In this document: one piece after another, positions 27,723 to 37,369 of the stretch | How positions within the stretch are numbered: position 1 is the stretch's first letter | Layout of the letters: each line of letters starts with the position of its first letter | Origin: Alphaproteobacteria bacterium HT1-32 | Lineage (GTDB): Bacteria > Pseudomonadota > Alphaproteobacteria > Rhodospirillales > HT1-32 | Length of the DNA stretch: 64,000 nt | Assembly (NCBI GenBank): GCA_009649675.1 | Contig: WJPL01000001.1 | Span: forward strand, 764,469-828,468 | Reading direction: 5' to 3' | Made by a program: the position numbers and the translations under genes | Notes under the pieces: generated by a model | Databases searched by the model: none | What the model was told of the DNA's origin: nothing | What the model saw: only the letters and a program-made list of their open reading frames with translations

Positions 27723-30700
27723 TCAGACAGCATCGCGGAGTTTTTCGGCGGTCATCAGGTCGACGCTGACCAGCTGACTGACACCGCGCTCACCCATGGT
27801 CACGCCAAACAGGCGGTCCATGCGGGCCATGGTCATGCGGTGGTGAGTGACCACCATAAAGCGGGTGTTGGAGGTTTTGGCGATTTCTTCCACCAGACGA
27901 CAAAAACGGTCGACGTTGGAATCATCGAGGGGAGCATCGACCTCATCCAGCACACAGATCGGCGCCGGGTTGGTCAGGAAGACGGCAAACAGCAGCGCAA
28001 TGGCCGTCAGCGCCTGTTCACCACCCGACAGCAGTGACAGTGCCTGCAGGCGCTTGCCCGGCGGGCTGGCCATGATTTCAAGTCCGGCATCAAGCGGATC
28101 ATCTGATTCCGTCAGGCTGAGATGCGCCCGTCCACCGCCGAACAACCGGGTGAACAGTTCCTGAAAGTTCCTGTCGACGGTCTGGAAACTGGCCAGCAAG
28201 CGTTCGCGGCCTTCCTTGTTCAGGGCTGAAATGCCCTGCCGCAGCTTTGCAATCGCCCGCGTCAGGTCTTCCCGCTCTGACAGCATGGTTTCCATCTGCT
28301 CGGTCAGTTCAGTGGCTTCCTGTTCTGCCCGCAGATTGACCGGCCCCATATTATCGCGTTCCCGCTGCAGGCGCTCAAAGCGTCGTTCGGCCTCGTCCGA
28401 GGATGGCAGCGGCTTTTCCGGGTCCAGTTCGGCGATCCGCGGCAATGTCTGCGGGCCGGTTTCCAGCCGTTCGCGAATCTGACGGGCCAGGTCGCGCAAT
28501 TCATTGTCGCCATGTTCAACGCTGGCTTCGGCACGCCCCCGCAATTCACGGGCCTCCGACAAGGCAGCCTCCAGCTGGCGAAGCTGCTTGTCCGCTTCAC
28601 CCAGTCCGGTTTCGGCAACCGCCAGCTTGTCGGCAACTTCCTTCCGGTTCACCTCTGCGGTTTCCAGCTGCCCGGACAGGGCACGGCGTTTGTCATTAAT
28701 CTCACCGGGCTGGGACGAGATCAGCTCCAGCTTCTGCTTTGCTTCATCCAGTCGCTCTGCCAGTTCTTTCAGGCGAGAGGTTGCACCACCGGCCCGGTCA
28801 GACCAGCTTTTCCGTTCTGCCGCGATCGACTCAAGCCGCCGCCTGCGTTCAGCCGCCTCGCGCATCAGCCCGTCCAGATGGCTCTGCGCAGACAGCAGCA
28901 TGTTACGGGCTTCTGCCAGATCACCCCGGATGCGGTTGGCCTGTTCGACCAGCGCCGCACCATCTGTCATCTTTGCCTGTGCCTCGCGGGCCGCATCCAG
29001 TGCGGTTGAAATCTCGTTGCGCTCAGTCTGCAGGGTCGTTGCCGTCTCCCGTAATGCATCAAGCCGGGTGGTGGTTGCCGCGGCCTTTTCCCGCAGGCGG
29101 GCTGCCGTTGTCCGGGCGATCTCCAGATCCTGCTCACCATTACGCAAATGCTGGCGTGCGGCCTGTTCGTCCGCCAGCGCAGCCGTTGCCGCTTCCTTCG
29201 CCTGCTCGGCAGATTCAAGAGCCGCTGCCTGCCGGGCTGCAGACTGCTCAATCTGGGCTCGCAATTCCTTCAGGCGGTTGCGCTGTTGCAGACGTATCGC
29301 AGCGGCCGTCGGTGCATCGGCCCGGACCCGATAGCCATCCCAGCGCCAGAATGCACCATCACGGGTCACCAGCCGCTGGCCGGGGGCAAGACCGGCCTGC
29401 AGACGGTCGCCTGTCTCCACATCAGCCACCAGTCCGATCTGGGCCAGACGACGGGCCAGGGCGACCGGGGCATCCACCCCCTTGCCGAGAGGCTCCGCAC
29501 CCGCCGGCAGTTCCGCCTGATCAGAATAAGCGGGTAAGGTTCGCCAGTGTTTCGGTGCCGCCTCGTCCAGCGGCAACTCAAGCTCCTCAATCGCCGCACC
29601 CAGCGCCGTTTCCATTCCCTTCGGCACGGTGACGGCATCAATCAACGGCGGGAACAGATCATCAGAGCTGCTGCCCAGCACCTGCGTCAGCGCCTTCTCC
29701 TCAGCCTGCAACACCGCCATACCGGCATTGATTTCCTGCTGTGCCTCAACCGCTGCACCGCGCTTTTCCTCCGCCTCAGCGCGGGCTTTCTCTGCCGCCT
29801 CCAGCGCCGTTCGTGCGGCAGCCACCACTTCCAGCCCGGTGGCTTCGGCTTTCTCGCTGTCTTCAAGCTGACCGGCAGCAACCGCATCTGCTTCTACTGC
29901 GGCGATCTGCTTTTCCGTTTCCTCCAGCCGGGTGACGGCACGACGCAGGCGGTTTTCCAGATCGGCAATCCGCCGGTTGGTTTCCACCCGCGCGGCTTCT
30001 TCATTGGCGAGCCGGGTCGTCAGACCATCCAGTTCGCTCTCCAGCCCGGTAACTTTCTCGCGTGCTGCGGTCACCGTTGCCTGTGCCGTCGCCTGTGCTT
30101 CGCTCTCGCCGGCGCGGGCTTCCTCAATGGTCGTTGATTCCGCCGTCAGCCGTTCAATGGCTGCGGTCGCATCCGTCGCCAGTGCCTGTTCACGTTCGGC
30201 ATCCCGTCCGATCTGGGCAATCCGGTTTTCGGTCTCACGCCGGGCGACGGAAACACGCTGCTCGTCTGCATCCAGCCGTTCCCGTTCCAGGGTCAGCCGC
30301 TGCACAATAGCTGCGGCCTCGGCCTCCGCCTGTCGCAGGTCGGGCAGCAGGGCCGCAGCCCCGGTCTGTTGTGTCGAGGCACCGGCAACAGCGCGGGTCA
30401 GGTCATTGACCGTATTGCGCAATTCGCCAAAGGTTGCCCGCGCCTTGTCGAGATTGTCGGATGCCAGCGTCCAGCGCAGATGCAGCACCGTCGCCTCCGC
30501 CTTGCGGATCTGTTCGGAAAGATTGCGATAGCGGATGGCCTGACGGGCCTGACGCTTCAGGCTTTGCAACTGGGTCTCGATGGTCGCAACGACATCTTCC
30601 AGCCGTTCCAGATTGGTCTCTGCACCGCGCAGCCGCAACTCAGCTTCATGCCGCCGGGAATGCAGGCCCGTAATACCGGCAGCTTCTTCCAGCAGAGACC

Positions 30701-31181
30701 GGCGATCCGTCGGCTTGGCCGCAATCAGTGCGCCGATCCGCCCCTGACTGACCAGCGCCGTTGACCGTGCCCCGGTGGCCGCATCTGCAAACAGCAGCTG
30801 CACATCCCGCGCCCGGCTTTCCCGGCCATTGACCTTATAGACCGAACCCTGTCCCCGGTTGATCCGCCGGGTCACCTGCAATTCGTCGGCATCATTGAAC
30901 ATGGCGGGGGCAGTGCGGTCACTGTTATCCAGTTCGATCAGCACTTCCGCAACATTGCGGGCCGGGCGGGACTGACTGCCACCAAAGATGACATCATCCA
31001 TCTCCCCGCCACGCATCTGCTTGGCAGAGGTCTCACCCATCACCCATTTCAGGGCTTCAACCAGATTGGATTTACCGCAGCCGTTCGGGCCGACAACACC
31101 GGTTACACCCGGTGCGATCTGCAATTCCGTCGGATCGACGAACGACTTGAAGCCGGTAAGTTTCAGCCGGTTGAACCGCAC
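27723..31181 (-). CDS. smc: Chromosome segregation protein SMC
   Basis: Condensin ATPase of 1152 aa, normal length. The N-terminal head has Walker A GPNGCGKSNL (about 32-41), then a long coiled coil (about 170-500), a hinge (about 510-650; VLGSSSDDLFPPLIDAV onward), a second coiled coil, and the C-terminal head with signature LLSGGEQALTAIALLFAVF and Walker B PICVLDEVDAPLDDSNV. The start is GTG 31181. Very rich in Ala/Glu/Arg. Followed upstream by a dsbA-like, a DUF721 gene and mutY, a conserved alphaproteobacterial order. Confidence 0.97.
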   Translation of the reverse strand: MRFNRLKLTGFKSFVDPTELQIAPGVTGVVGPNGCGKSNLVEALKWVMGETSAKQMRGGEMDDVIFGGSQSRPARNVAEVLIELDNSDRTAPAMFNDADELQVTRRINRGQGSVYKVNGRESRARDVQLLFADAATGARSTALVSQGRIGALIAAKPTDRRSLLEEAAGITGLHSRRHEAELRLRGAETNLERLEDVVATIETQLQSLKRQARQAIRYRNLSEQIRKAEATVLHLRWTLASDNLDKARATFGELRNTVNDLTRAVAGASTQQTGAAALLPDLRQAEAEAAAIVQRLTLERERLDADEQRVSVARRETENRIAQIGRDAEREQALATDATAAIERLTAESTTIEEARAGESEAQATAQATVTAAREKVTGLESELDGLTTRLANEEAARVETNRRIADLENRLRRAVTRLEETEKQIAAVEADAVAAGQLEDSEKAEATGLEVVAAARTALEAAEKARAEAEEKRGAAVEAQQEINAGMAVLQAEEKALTQVLGSSSDDLFPPLIDAVTVPKGMETALGAAIEELELPLDEAAPKHWRTLPAYSDQAELPAGAEPLGKGVDAPVALARRLAQIGLVADVETGDRLQAGLAPGQRLVTRDGAFWRWDGYRVRADAPTAAAIRLQQRNRLKELRAQIEQSAARQAAALESAEQAKEAATAALADEQAARQHLRNGEQDLEIARTTAARLREKAAATTTRLDALRETATTLQTERNEISTALDAAREAQAKMTDGAALVEQANRIRGDLAEARNMLLSAQSHLDGLMREAAERRRRLESIAAERKSWSDRAGGATSRLKELAERLDEAKQKLELISSQPGEINDKRRALSGQLETAEVNRKEVADKLAVAETGLGEADKQLRQLEAALSEARELRGRAEASVEHGDNELRDLARQIRERLETGPQTLPRIAELDPEKPLPSSDEAERRFERLQRERDNMGPVNLRAEQEATELTEQMETMLSEREDLTRAIAKLRQGISALNKEGRERLLASFQTVDRNFQELFTRLFGGGRAHLSLTESDDPLDAGLEIMASPPGKRLQALSLLSGGEQALTAIALLFAVFLTNPAPICVLDEVDAPLDDSNVDRFCRLVEEIAKTSNTRFMVVTHHRMTMARMDRLFGVTMGERGVSQLVSVDLMTAEKLRDAV

Positions 31182-31260
31182 AGATCCACTTGTCCCCTAT
31201 CGTTGCAGCCAGCCGTTATCCTCTCTCCCCCGAGAGGATAACGGGTTTTGACGGCTTGCG

Positions 31261-31890
31261 TCAGTTTGTCTTGTCTTCAACAGCCTCGGTCAGATTCTTC
31301 ACGACATCCGCACCGCTTTTTACGGTAACAAAATCTGTGGCATCTTTGCCATAGACAACCAGACTCGGCGTGGCATTGACCTTGTAGAGTTCAACACCTT
31401 CCTGCTGGGCGGCCAGAATGCCATCCTGAAGTTCCGTATTCTCAAGGCAGGATTTCAGGCTCTCGCCATTGATACCGGCGATGCGACCGATTTTCAGCAT
31501 CTCGTTGATGAACTGGTCTTCATCACGAACGGCCCATTTCGCCTGTGATTTGAACAGAATTTCGACAGTGCCAAAGAAACGCGGACCGCCTGTCGGATCG
31601 ACGCAACGCGCCATCATGCCCGCGGCCAGTGCCCGGCGATCCAGCGGAAAGTCCCGGAAAATCAGTTTCGCCCGGCCTGTATCAATCAGTTCTTTCTTCA
31701 CATTCGCCAGGTGATCCCGGTGAAAGGACGCGCAATGCGGGCAGGTGAAGGACGAAAACTCGACAATCGTAACCGGCGCGTTCGGGTCGCCCATTACCTT
31801 GTCAGCCAGCATCTGTTTCAGATCCTGTGCCGCAGACGGGGCCGCAAAAGCAACCAGACAGACGGCCATCAGGGCAAACTTACGTAACAT
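31261..31890 (-). CDS. DsbA-family periplasmic thiol-disulfide oxidoreductase
   Basis: 209 aa. Signal peptide residues 1-21 (ending PSAAQ), then a thioredoxin fold with the active site CPHC in EFSSFTCPHCASFH, a helical insertion, and the cis-Pro loop NATPSLVVYG. It belongs to the DsbA/Com1-like group found between smc and mutY in many Alphaproteobacteria. A GGAG ribosome site lies seven bases before ATG. It oxidises or isomerises disulfides in exported proteins; the specific clients are unknown. Confidence 0.92.
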   Translation of the reverse strand: MLRKFALMAVCLVAFAAPSAAQDLKQMLADKVMGDPNAPVTIVEFSSFTCPHCASFHRDHLANVKKELIDTGRAKLIFRDFPLDRRALAAGMMARCVDPTGGPRFFGTVEILFKSQAKWAVRDEDQFINEMLKIGRIAGINGESLKSCLENTELQDGILAAQQEGVELYKVNATPSLVVYGKDATDFVTVKSGADVVKNLTEAVEDKTN

Positions 31891-32000
31891 GAATAAACTC
31901 CTGCATTTTTCAGACTATAGAAATGGCGTTTTTCCACCACAAGCAAGCGGCTTTTGCCGTCAGATTCGGGCAGCTTTGTGGCATCAGGGAGATCAAGACA

Positions 32001-32513
32001 TCACGTTTTCGTCGGATCCGCCGCAATTGCCCGGCCAAGCCGGCGCAACGCATCCTTCAGTTTGTCGTCCGGCACGGCACTTGTCACCATGTCGATCTCG
32101 TTGGCGACGGCCTCGGGAATCGGCTTTGGCGTCAGCTTTTCACGCCGATGACCGGCCCGGGTACGGGGCAGAACACCCTGCAGAACCGAGATCCGGCTGA
32201 TTGCGCGATAGCCGAAATAGGCGTTCACCCGCTCCGTGATCTGGATCGTCATATGGGTCAGCCGCATGGCCGTCGCCCCGTCACCCACCTTGATGGTCAG
32301 CGCGCCCGACCGTTCAGCCAGCTTCACCGGCCGGCTGGTCCGGGCCAGATCCGGGCCGACAATGCGTTCCCATTCGGCAATGATGCGGGGTTCCGCAAAG
32401 CCGCGTTTGCGGATGGCGCGATCACCGATACCGGCGGCACATTCACCTATCGCCACCGGGCGGAACCGGCGGCCGGGTTCTGATTGCTTCTCGACGTTCT
32501 TTGCTTTGGCCAT
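32001..32513 (-). CDS. DUF721 / DciA-like protein
   Basis: 170 aa. The family core spans about 35-125 (EWERIVGPDLARTSRPVKL, LTIKVGDGATAMRLTHM, ITERVNAYFGYRAISRISVLQG), with basic, low-complexity ends. DciA proteins of this family help load the replicative helicase DnaB in bacteria without DnaC; the C-terminal extension (about 40 aa) is typical of the alphaproteobacterial type. It is divergent from mutY with only 37 bp between starts. Confidence 0.82.
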   Translation of the reverse strand: MAKAKNVEKQSEPGRRFRPVAIGECAAGIGDRAIRKRGFAEPRIIAEWERIVGPDLARTSRPVKLAERSGALTIKVGDGATAMRLTHMTIQITERVNAYFGYRAISRISVLQGVLPRTRAGHRREKLTPKPIPEAVANEIDMVTSAVPDDKLKDALRRLGRAIAADPTKT

Positions 32514-32550
32514 TACATCCTGATCCTAATCAATTTTGTCCCCGGACGCC

Positions 32551-33603
32551 ATGACCCCTGAAGACCTGCAACAAAGCCTGCTGGAATGGTATGATCGTCA
32601 CCGGCGGGTGCTGCCCTGGCGCGCCCTGCCCGGCGAAAAGCCGGCCCCCTACCATGTCTGGCTGTCGGAAATCATGTTGCAGCAGACCACCGTGGCAACC
32701 GTCGGTCCTTATTTCCGGGAATTCCTTGAGCGCTGGCCGACAGTCAGCGATCTGGCGGCTGCTGATCTCGACGAAGTCCTGCATGCCTGGCAAGGACTTG
32801 GCTATTACGCCCGCGCCCGCAACCTGCATAAATGCGCCATTGCAGTAGCCGCGGAGCATGGCGGGGATTTCCCGGACACGGAAGACGGACTGGCCACCCT
32901 GCCCGGTGTCGGCCCCTATACCGCCGCCGCAGTTGCCGCCATTGCCTTCGACCGCAAGGCATCACCGGTCGATGGCAACATTGAGCGGGTGACCGCCCGG
33001 CTGCGCGCCGTGGAAGACCCCATGCCCGGTGTGAAGCCGGAACTCCGTCGTCTTTCAGCCGAGCTGACGCCTGACCGGCGCGCCGGCGATTTCGCTCAGG
33101 CGATGATGGACCTGGGAGCAACCATCTGCACCCCGCGCAAACCGGCCTGCGGTCTCTGCCCCTGGCGGCCGGGCTGTGCGGCACAGAAAGCCGGCATCGC
33201 CGCCGATCTGCCCCGCCGCGCAAAGAAAGCTGACAAACCCACCCGTTACGGTGTGATTTTCTGGGTCTCGGATATCCGGGGCTCAATTCTGCTGCGCCGA
33301 CGCCCGGAAAAAGGACTGCTCGGCGGCATGATGGAGTTTCCCTCCACCGACTGGCGCCGCGAGGTCTGGACAGAAACCGAAATTCGCAAGGCCGCGCCTG
33401 CCGATGCCAAATGGCGCCCGCTGACCGGGATCGTCCGCCATACCTTCACCCATTTTCATCTGGAACTGACAGTCTGGGCCGGCAAGGCATCCCGCAAACC
33501 CGCAACCGGCGAGTTCGTTGCCATCGACTGCTTCAGCGACTACGCCCTGCCAACCGTCATGAAAAAAGTCGCCCGGCATGCCATGGGGAAGATGGAAAAA
33601 TGA
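32551..33603 (+). CDS. mutY: A/G-specific adenine DNA glycosylase MutY
   Basis: Removes adenine opposite 8-oxoguanine; 350 aa. The catalytic Glu is in SEIMLQQTTVATV, the helix-hairpin-helix is LPGVGPYTAAAVAAIAFD followed by the catalytic Asp in SPVDGNIERV, and the iron-sulfur cluster has C-x6-C-x2-C-x5-C (CTPRKPACGLCPWRPGC). The C-terminal about 110 residues form the NUDIX-like 8-oxoG recognition domain. ATG 32551 is preferred to a TTG five codons upstream. Confidence 0.95.
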   Translation: MTPEDLQQSLLEWYDRHRRVLPWRALPGEKPAPYHVWLSEIMLQQTTVATVGPYFREFLERWPTVSDLAAADLDEVLHAWQGLGYYARARNLHKCAIAVAAEHGGDFPDTEDGLATLPGVGPYTAAAVAAIAFDRKASPVDGNIERVTARLRAVEDPMPGVKPELRRLSAELTPDRRAGDFAQAMMDLGATICTPRKPACGLCPWRPGCAAQKAGIAADLPRRAKKADKPTRYGVIFWVSDIRGSILLRRRPEKGLLGGMMEFPSTDWRREVWTETEIRKAAPADAKWRPLTGIVRHTFTHFHLELTVWAGKASRKPATGEFVAIDCFSDYALPTVMKKVARHAMGKMEK

Positions 33604-33706
33604 TTGAGACTGCCGTATCTTAGCGCCTGCTCACAGGATAACACCGCCATATTTTCACCCCTTTTCACCGTGAGGTTATGGCATCGTCATACGAGGAAAT
33701 TCATAC

Positions 33707-34594
33707 ATGCTTCGCCGTCACTCCGGCTTTCTGCTGGCCACTGCTGTCATCATGTTCGGAACAACCGGTTTTGCCTCCATGGCAACCGCTCTTGATGACG
33801 GGCCTTCAGGCAGCTCACGTATCGAAAACGAGTACAAACTGAACATGCCGCTCGATAAGTATGAGACGGTCTGGAGTTTCCTTGTTGATACCTATGTCAC
33901 CCGGAAGAGCCTCAGCACAATTGATGCGGACTACACAACCGCCCCCTCTGTTGAGTTTTTTTCTGACCAGTATTTTGATGATGATGCACACAGTCTTCTC
34001 ACCCATCAGCACGGGGTCAGAATCCGGTCCCGGTTCATTCCGGACAATCCTGCCAGCCCGAAGAACGGACGACGGCTGTTGCAAATCAAAGTGAGTAATA
34101 TCGACGAGAAGGCCGACCTGAACCGGGCAGAAGTAAAATTCGATGTTGGCACCCAGGTCCGGCACAACATCAAACATCTGATCCCCTATGTGCAGCCACA
34201 GGATCTGCATGATGTTGCCACTGTTCTGAACGACCTGAATGTCGATATCCGGGAGCTCAAGAAAAAGATCACCCTCAAACAGGAGCGCCGGCGGGTCTAT
34301 ATCTCCTACCAGAACTCGCCCTTTGCGACGATCACCCTGGATAAGGTCGACACCTCTTTCATGATGTGGGGATGTTCTTTCGTTGAAGTGGAAATCGAAC
34401 TGAACGAAATTCTTTATACCGCCGTTGATGACGACAAGAGAGACGAGATGGAAGAGGTCTCCGGCTTCATCAAGACTGTGCTGGAAAAGCAGTTTCCCTT
34501 TATCAAACGGGACCAGACCCCCAAGTACAACAAGGCCAGTCAGTGTCTGGGCGACAAGGCACCGTTCTACGAAACTCTGGTCAACCTGTTCTAG
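33707..34594 (+). CDS. Exported CYTH-domain (triphosphate tunnel-like) protein
   Basis: 295 aa. A predicted signal peptide (hydrophobic residues about 8-26, AxA-type cleavage near ATA at 27-29) is followed by what reads as a full CYTH fold: ExExK as E40, E42, K44 (IENEYKL), the DDDAHSLL...GVRIRSRF strand pair, RRLLQIKVS, a helical insert of about 70 residues, LKQERRRVYIS, ATITLDKVD and the ExExE-like VEVEIEL. CYTH enzymes hydrolyse triphosphates or make cAMP in the cytoplasm; an exported one is unusual. A GAGGAA ribosome site is present. Function unknown. Confidence 0.7.
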   Translation: MLRRHSGFLLATAVIMFGTTGFASMATALDDGPSGSSRIENEYKLNMPLDKYETVWSFLVDTYVTRKSLSTIDADYTTAPSVEFFSDQYFDDDAHSLLTHQHGVRIRSRFIPDNPASPKNGRRLLQIKVSNIDEKADLNRAEVKFDVGTQVRHNIKHLIPYVQPQDLHDVATVLNDLNVDIRELKKKITLKQERRRVYISYQNSPFATITLDKVDTSFMMWGCSFVEVEIELNEILYTAVDDDKRDEMEEVSGFIKTVLEKQFPFIKRDQTPKYNKASQCLGDKAPFYETLVNLF

Positions 34595-34653
34595 TCGCCC
34601 GGGAGCCCCGTCTGCTATTGTCAGCAACCGAAACCAGTCTCCGGAACGATCAG

Positions 34654-35532
34654 ATGCTGACCATTGAAGGCTTTGAAACACAACGTATCAGAACATCGGG
34701 GGCCGACATCCATCTGGAGACTGGTGGCAACGGCCCGCCCTTGCTGCTGTTACATGGCTATCCGCAGACACATCTGCTGTGGCGCAAGATTGCTCCGGCC
34801 CTTGCACGGGATTTCACGGTTATCTGCCCGGATATGCGCGGTTATGGCGACAGCTCCAGACCAGCCTCTGATGCCAGCCATTCACCTTATTCGAAACGCG
34901 TCATGGCGCAGGATATGGTGGAGGTCATGGGCGCACTCGGTTTCGGGCCGTTCAGCGTTGCGGCACATGACCGGGGTGCCAGGGTATCGCACCGGATGGC
35001 GCTCGATCACCCGGACCGGGTCAGCAAACTGATTCTGATGGATATCGTGCCGACCCGTTACCGGTTCCAGCATGTCGACAAGGGCGTCGCGACCAAAGGC
35101 TATCACTGGTATTTCCTGATTCAGCCCGGTGGACTGCCCGAGCGGCTGATCGGTGCCGACACGGAATTCTTCCTGCGCCACACCCTTGCCAGCTGGACGG
35201 CGGTTGAAGGCGCTCATGAAGAAGCCGTGATGCAGGATTACCTGCGCTGTTTTTCTGATCCCGAAATGATCCACGCGACCTGCGAGGATTACCGGGCCGG
35301 AGCTACCATCGACCTGACCCATGATGAGGAGGATATCGACCGGAAGATAGCCTGTCCGGTGCATGTCCTCTGGGGGGATCGCAGCATTCAGGGTTCCCGG
35401 TTTTCCCTGCTGGATGTCTGGCGGGAACGGGCAACAACGGTCACCGGTCAGGCATTGCCCTGCGGTCACTTTCTGCCGGAAGAAGCACCTGATGAAACCC
35501 TGGCCGCAATGCTCGCTTTTCTGAAAAACTGA
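34654..35532 (+). CDS. Alpha/beta hydrolase, fluoroacetate/haloacetate dehalogenase-like
   Basis: 292 aa cytoplasmic hydrolase. Nucleophile D106 with R107 and R110 in AAHDRGARVSHR, halide-binding H151-W152 (GYHWYFL) and Y213 (CEDYRAG), and the catalytic His H272 in CGHFLPEE all match the residues known from the Rhodopseudomonas fluoroacetate dehalogenase, with D130 (LILMDIVPT) as the third acid. The start at 34654 begins the fold; longer in-frame starts run into the upstream gene. It may cleave C-F or C-Cl bonds of haloacetates, or be an epoxide-hydrolase-like relative. Stands alone; convergent with hemW. Confidence 0.85.
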   Translation: MLTIEGFETQRIRTSGADIHLETGGNGPPLLLLHGYPQTHLLWRKIAPALARDFTVICPDMRGYGDSSRPASDASHSPYSKRVMAQDMVEVMGALGFGPFSVAAHDRGARVSHRMALDHPDRVSKLILMDIVPTRYRFQHVDKGVATKGYHWYFLIQPGGLPERLIGADTEFFLRHTLASWTAVEGAHEEAVMQDYLRCFSDPEMIHATCEDYRAGATIDLTHDEEDIDRKIACPVHVLWGDRSIQGSRFSLLDVWRERATTVTGQALPCGHFLPEEAPDETLAAMLAFLKN

Positions 35533-35598
35533 GACGGCTTCGGGCCTTCTTCTCAACCCTCCTGTCTAAAACGACGGGATTATCCGTAAACGAAGCCT

Positions 35599-36792
35599 TT
35601 AGCCGAGCAGATAGCCGAGGACGCCGTTCAGGCGCTGGCGGCCTTCTGCCGTCGCCGCCAGACGGGTATCGTCGAATGTGACCAGCCCTTCCCCGGCCAG
35701 TGTCGCCAGGCGTTCAGGGTCGAGGCAGCTCTCCAGTCTCTGACCGGTCTGCTGCCGGAACCGTGCCTGCTCCACACCATCACGCAGGCGCAGGCCCATC
35801 ATCAGCAGTTCCTCGATACGCTCGGGCATCGGAACCGGGTTCCGGTCGACCGTTGCATGTCCCGCATCATCCACCCGGTTCAGCCAGATCTCCGGTGCCC
35901 GGTGCTGCCGGGTGGCAAATATCAGATCACCTGCCGTCAGCCGGCCATGTGCGCCGGGTCCGACGCCAATGAAATCACCACCCCGCCAATAGACCATGTT
36001 ATGGCGACATTCACGCCCCGGCCGGGCATGGTTGGAAATCTCATAGGCGGGCAGTCCGGCATCATTCAGCCGGCTTTGAGTCAGTTCATACAGATCACCC
36101 GCCAGGTCTTCTTCCGGCAGCACGATTTCGCCCCGGCCATGCAGGGTATGAAACTTCGTTCCGGGCTCGATAGTCAGCTGATAGACCGACAGATGTTCCG
36201 GTTCGAAAGACAGCGCCAGTTCCATCTCTGCCGCCCAGTCAGCGGCGGACTGGCCCGGGCGGGCATAAATCAGGTCGAAACTGAACCGGTCGAAAGACTG
36301 ACGTGCCGTCTCAATACCGCGCCGCGCCGTCGCCGCATCATGAGCCCGGCCCAGAAACCGCAGCTGTTCGTCGTCAAAAGACTGGACCCCCAGCGACAGG
36401 CGGTTAACCCCGGCTGAACGGAAATCGGCAAACCGGGCCGCATCAATGGTTCCGGGATTGGCTTCCAGCGTGATTTCCAGATCATCCGCAGGTGTCCAGA
36501 GGCTCTGCGCCAGTTCAATCAGCGCCTTCGTGGTTGCCGGGTCCATCAGCGAGGGCGTCCCGCCCCCGAAGAAGATACTGTCGAGGCGGCGGCCCGCAGT
36601 CTGTCCGGCATAATGACGAAGTTCAGCGATCAGTGCCGCCCGCCAGCGGTCATGATCGACAGCGTCGGCAACATGGCTGTTGAAGTCACAATAGGGGCAT
36701 TTCGAAACACAGAAGGGCCAGTGAATATAAAGGCCAAAGCCACCCGGCCAGACCACAGCAGGCTGCTTGCTGTCAGCCAAAGCAGGCTGCAA
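35599..36792 (-). CDS. hemW: HemW radical SAM heme chaperone (formerly coproporphyrinogen III oxidase-like)
   Basis: 397 aa. The radical SAM cluster motif CxxxCxxC is in [14 protein letters not shown] (about residues 27-40), followed by [19 protein letters not shown] and [13 protein letters not shown], all HemW/HemN signatures; the C-terminal domain ends in [11 protein letters not shown]. It passes heme to client proteins rather than making it. The reading frame opens with TTG at 36792, overlapping rdgB by 20 bases; a GTG at 36756 just before the conserved FGLYIHWPF is an alternative. Linked to rdgB as in many bacteria. Confidence 0.92.
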   Translation of the reverse strand: MQPALADSKQPAVVWPGGFGLYIHWPFCVSKCPYCDFNSHVADAVDHDRWRAALIAELRHYAGQTAGRRLDSIFFGGGTPSLMDPATTKALIELAQSLWTPADDLEITLEANPGTIDAARFADFRSAGVNRLSLGVQSFDDEQLRFLGRAHDAATARRGIETARQSFDRFSFDLIYARPGQSAADWAAEMELALSFEPEHLSVYQLTIEPGTKFHTLHGRGEIVLPEEDLAGDLYELTQSRLNDAGLPAYEISNHARPGRECRHNMVYWRGGDFIGVGPGAHGRLTAGDLIFATRQHRAPEIWLNRVDDAGHATVDRNPVPMPERIEELLMMGLRLRDGVEQARFRQQTGQRLESCLDPERLATLAGEGLVTFDDTRLAATAEGRQRLNGVLGYLLG

Positions 36793-37369
36793 TCAGCTGG
36801 TCAAAAGCCCGCGCCCGGTGACTGATGGCATGTTTCTCAGCCCCGTTCATCTCGGCAAAGCTGCGGGTTTCGCCATCCGGCTGAAATATCGGGTCATAAC
36901 CGAACCCGGCCGCACCCCGTGGCGGCCAGACGATGCTGCCTTCAACCCGACCTTCAAAACAGTCGATATGCCCATCTGGCCAGGCGAGACACAGAACGGC
37001 GACAAAGCAGGCACTGCGGTCCGCATTTTCGCCAATGCCTTCATTCACCCGCCTCATGGCCAGATCGAAATCCTTGTCATCGCCACCCCATCGGGCCGAA
37101 TAGATACCCGGATCACCATTGAGTGCCGTCACACAAAGTCCTGAATCATCTGCCAGTGCGGGCAGGTTCGCCGCACCGGCCGCCGCCAGTGCCTTCAGTT
37201 TGGCATTCGCGACAAAGCTGTCTCCGGTCTCATCCGGTTCCGGCAGCCCAAGCGATCCGGCGGACACCGTATCAACCCCGAAAGGCTTCAGAAAAATGCC
37301 GATTTCACCGACTTTATGTTCGTTATGGCTGGCAACAACCAGTTTCCCGCCCGAGAAACGCCGAACCAT
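36773..37369 (-). CDS. rdgB: XTP/dITP diphosphatase (RdgB/HAM1), canonical copy
   Basis: Cleans non-canonical purine nucleoside triphosphates from the pool; 198 aa. N-terminal [13 protein letters not shown], catalytic ALADDSGL (D74-D75), [19 protein letters not shown] and the base-recognition SHRARAF (about 183-189) are intact. ATG 37369 overlaps the stop of the upstream paralogue by one base (TGATG) and is chosen over a start 11 codons earlier that would lie within that gene. Followed by hemW with a 20-base overlap. Confidence 0.93.
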   Translation of the reverse strand: MVRRFSGGKLVVASHNEHKVGEIGIFLKPFGVDTVSAGSLGLPEPDETGDSFVANAKLKALAAAGAANLPALADDSGLCVTALNGDPGIYSARWGGDDKDFDLAMRRVNEGIGENADRSACFVAVLCLAWPDGHIDCFEGRVEGSIVWPPRGAAGFGYDPIFQPDGETRSFAEMNGAEKHAISHRARAFDQLIAACFG

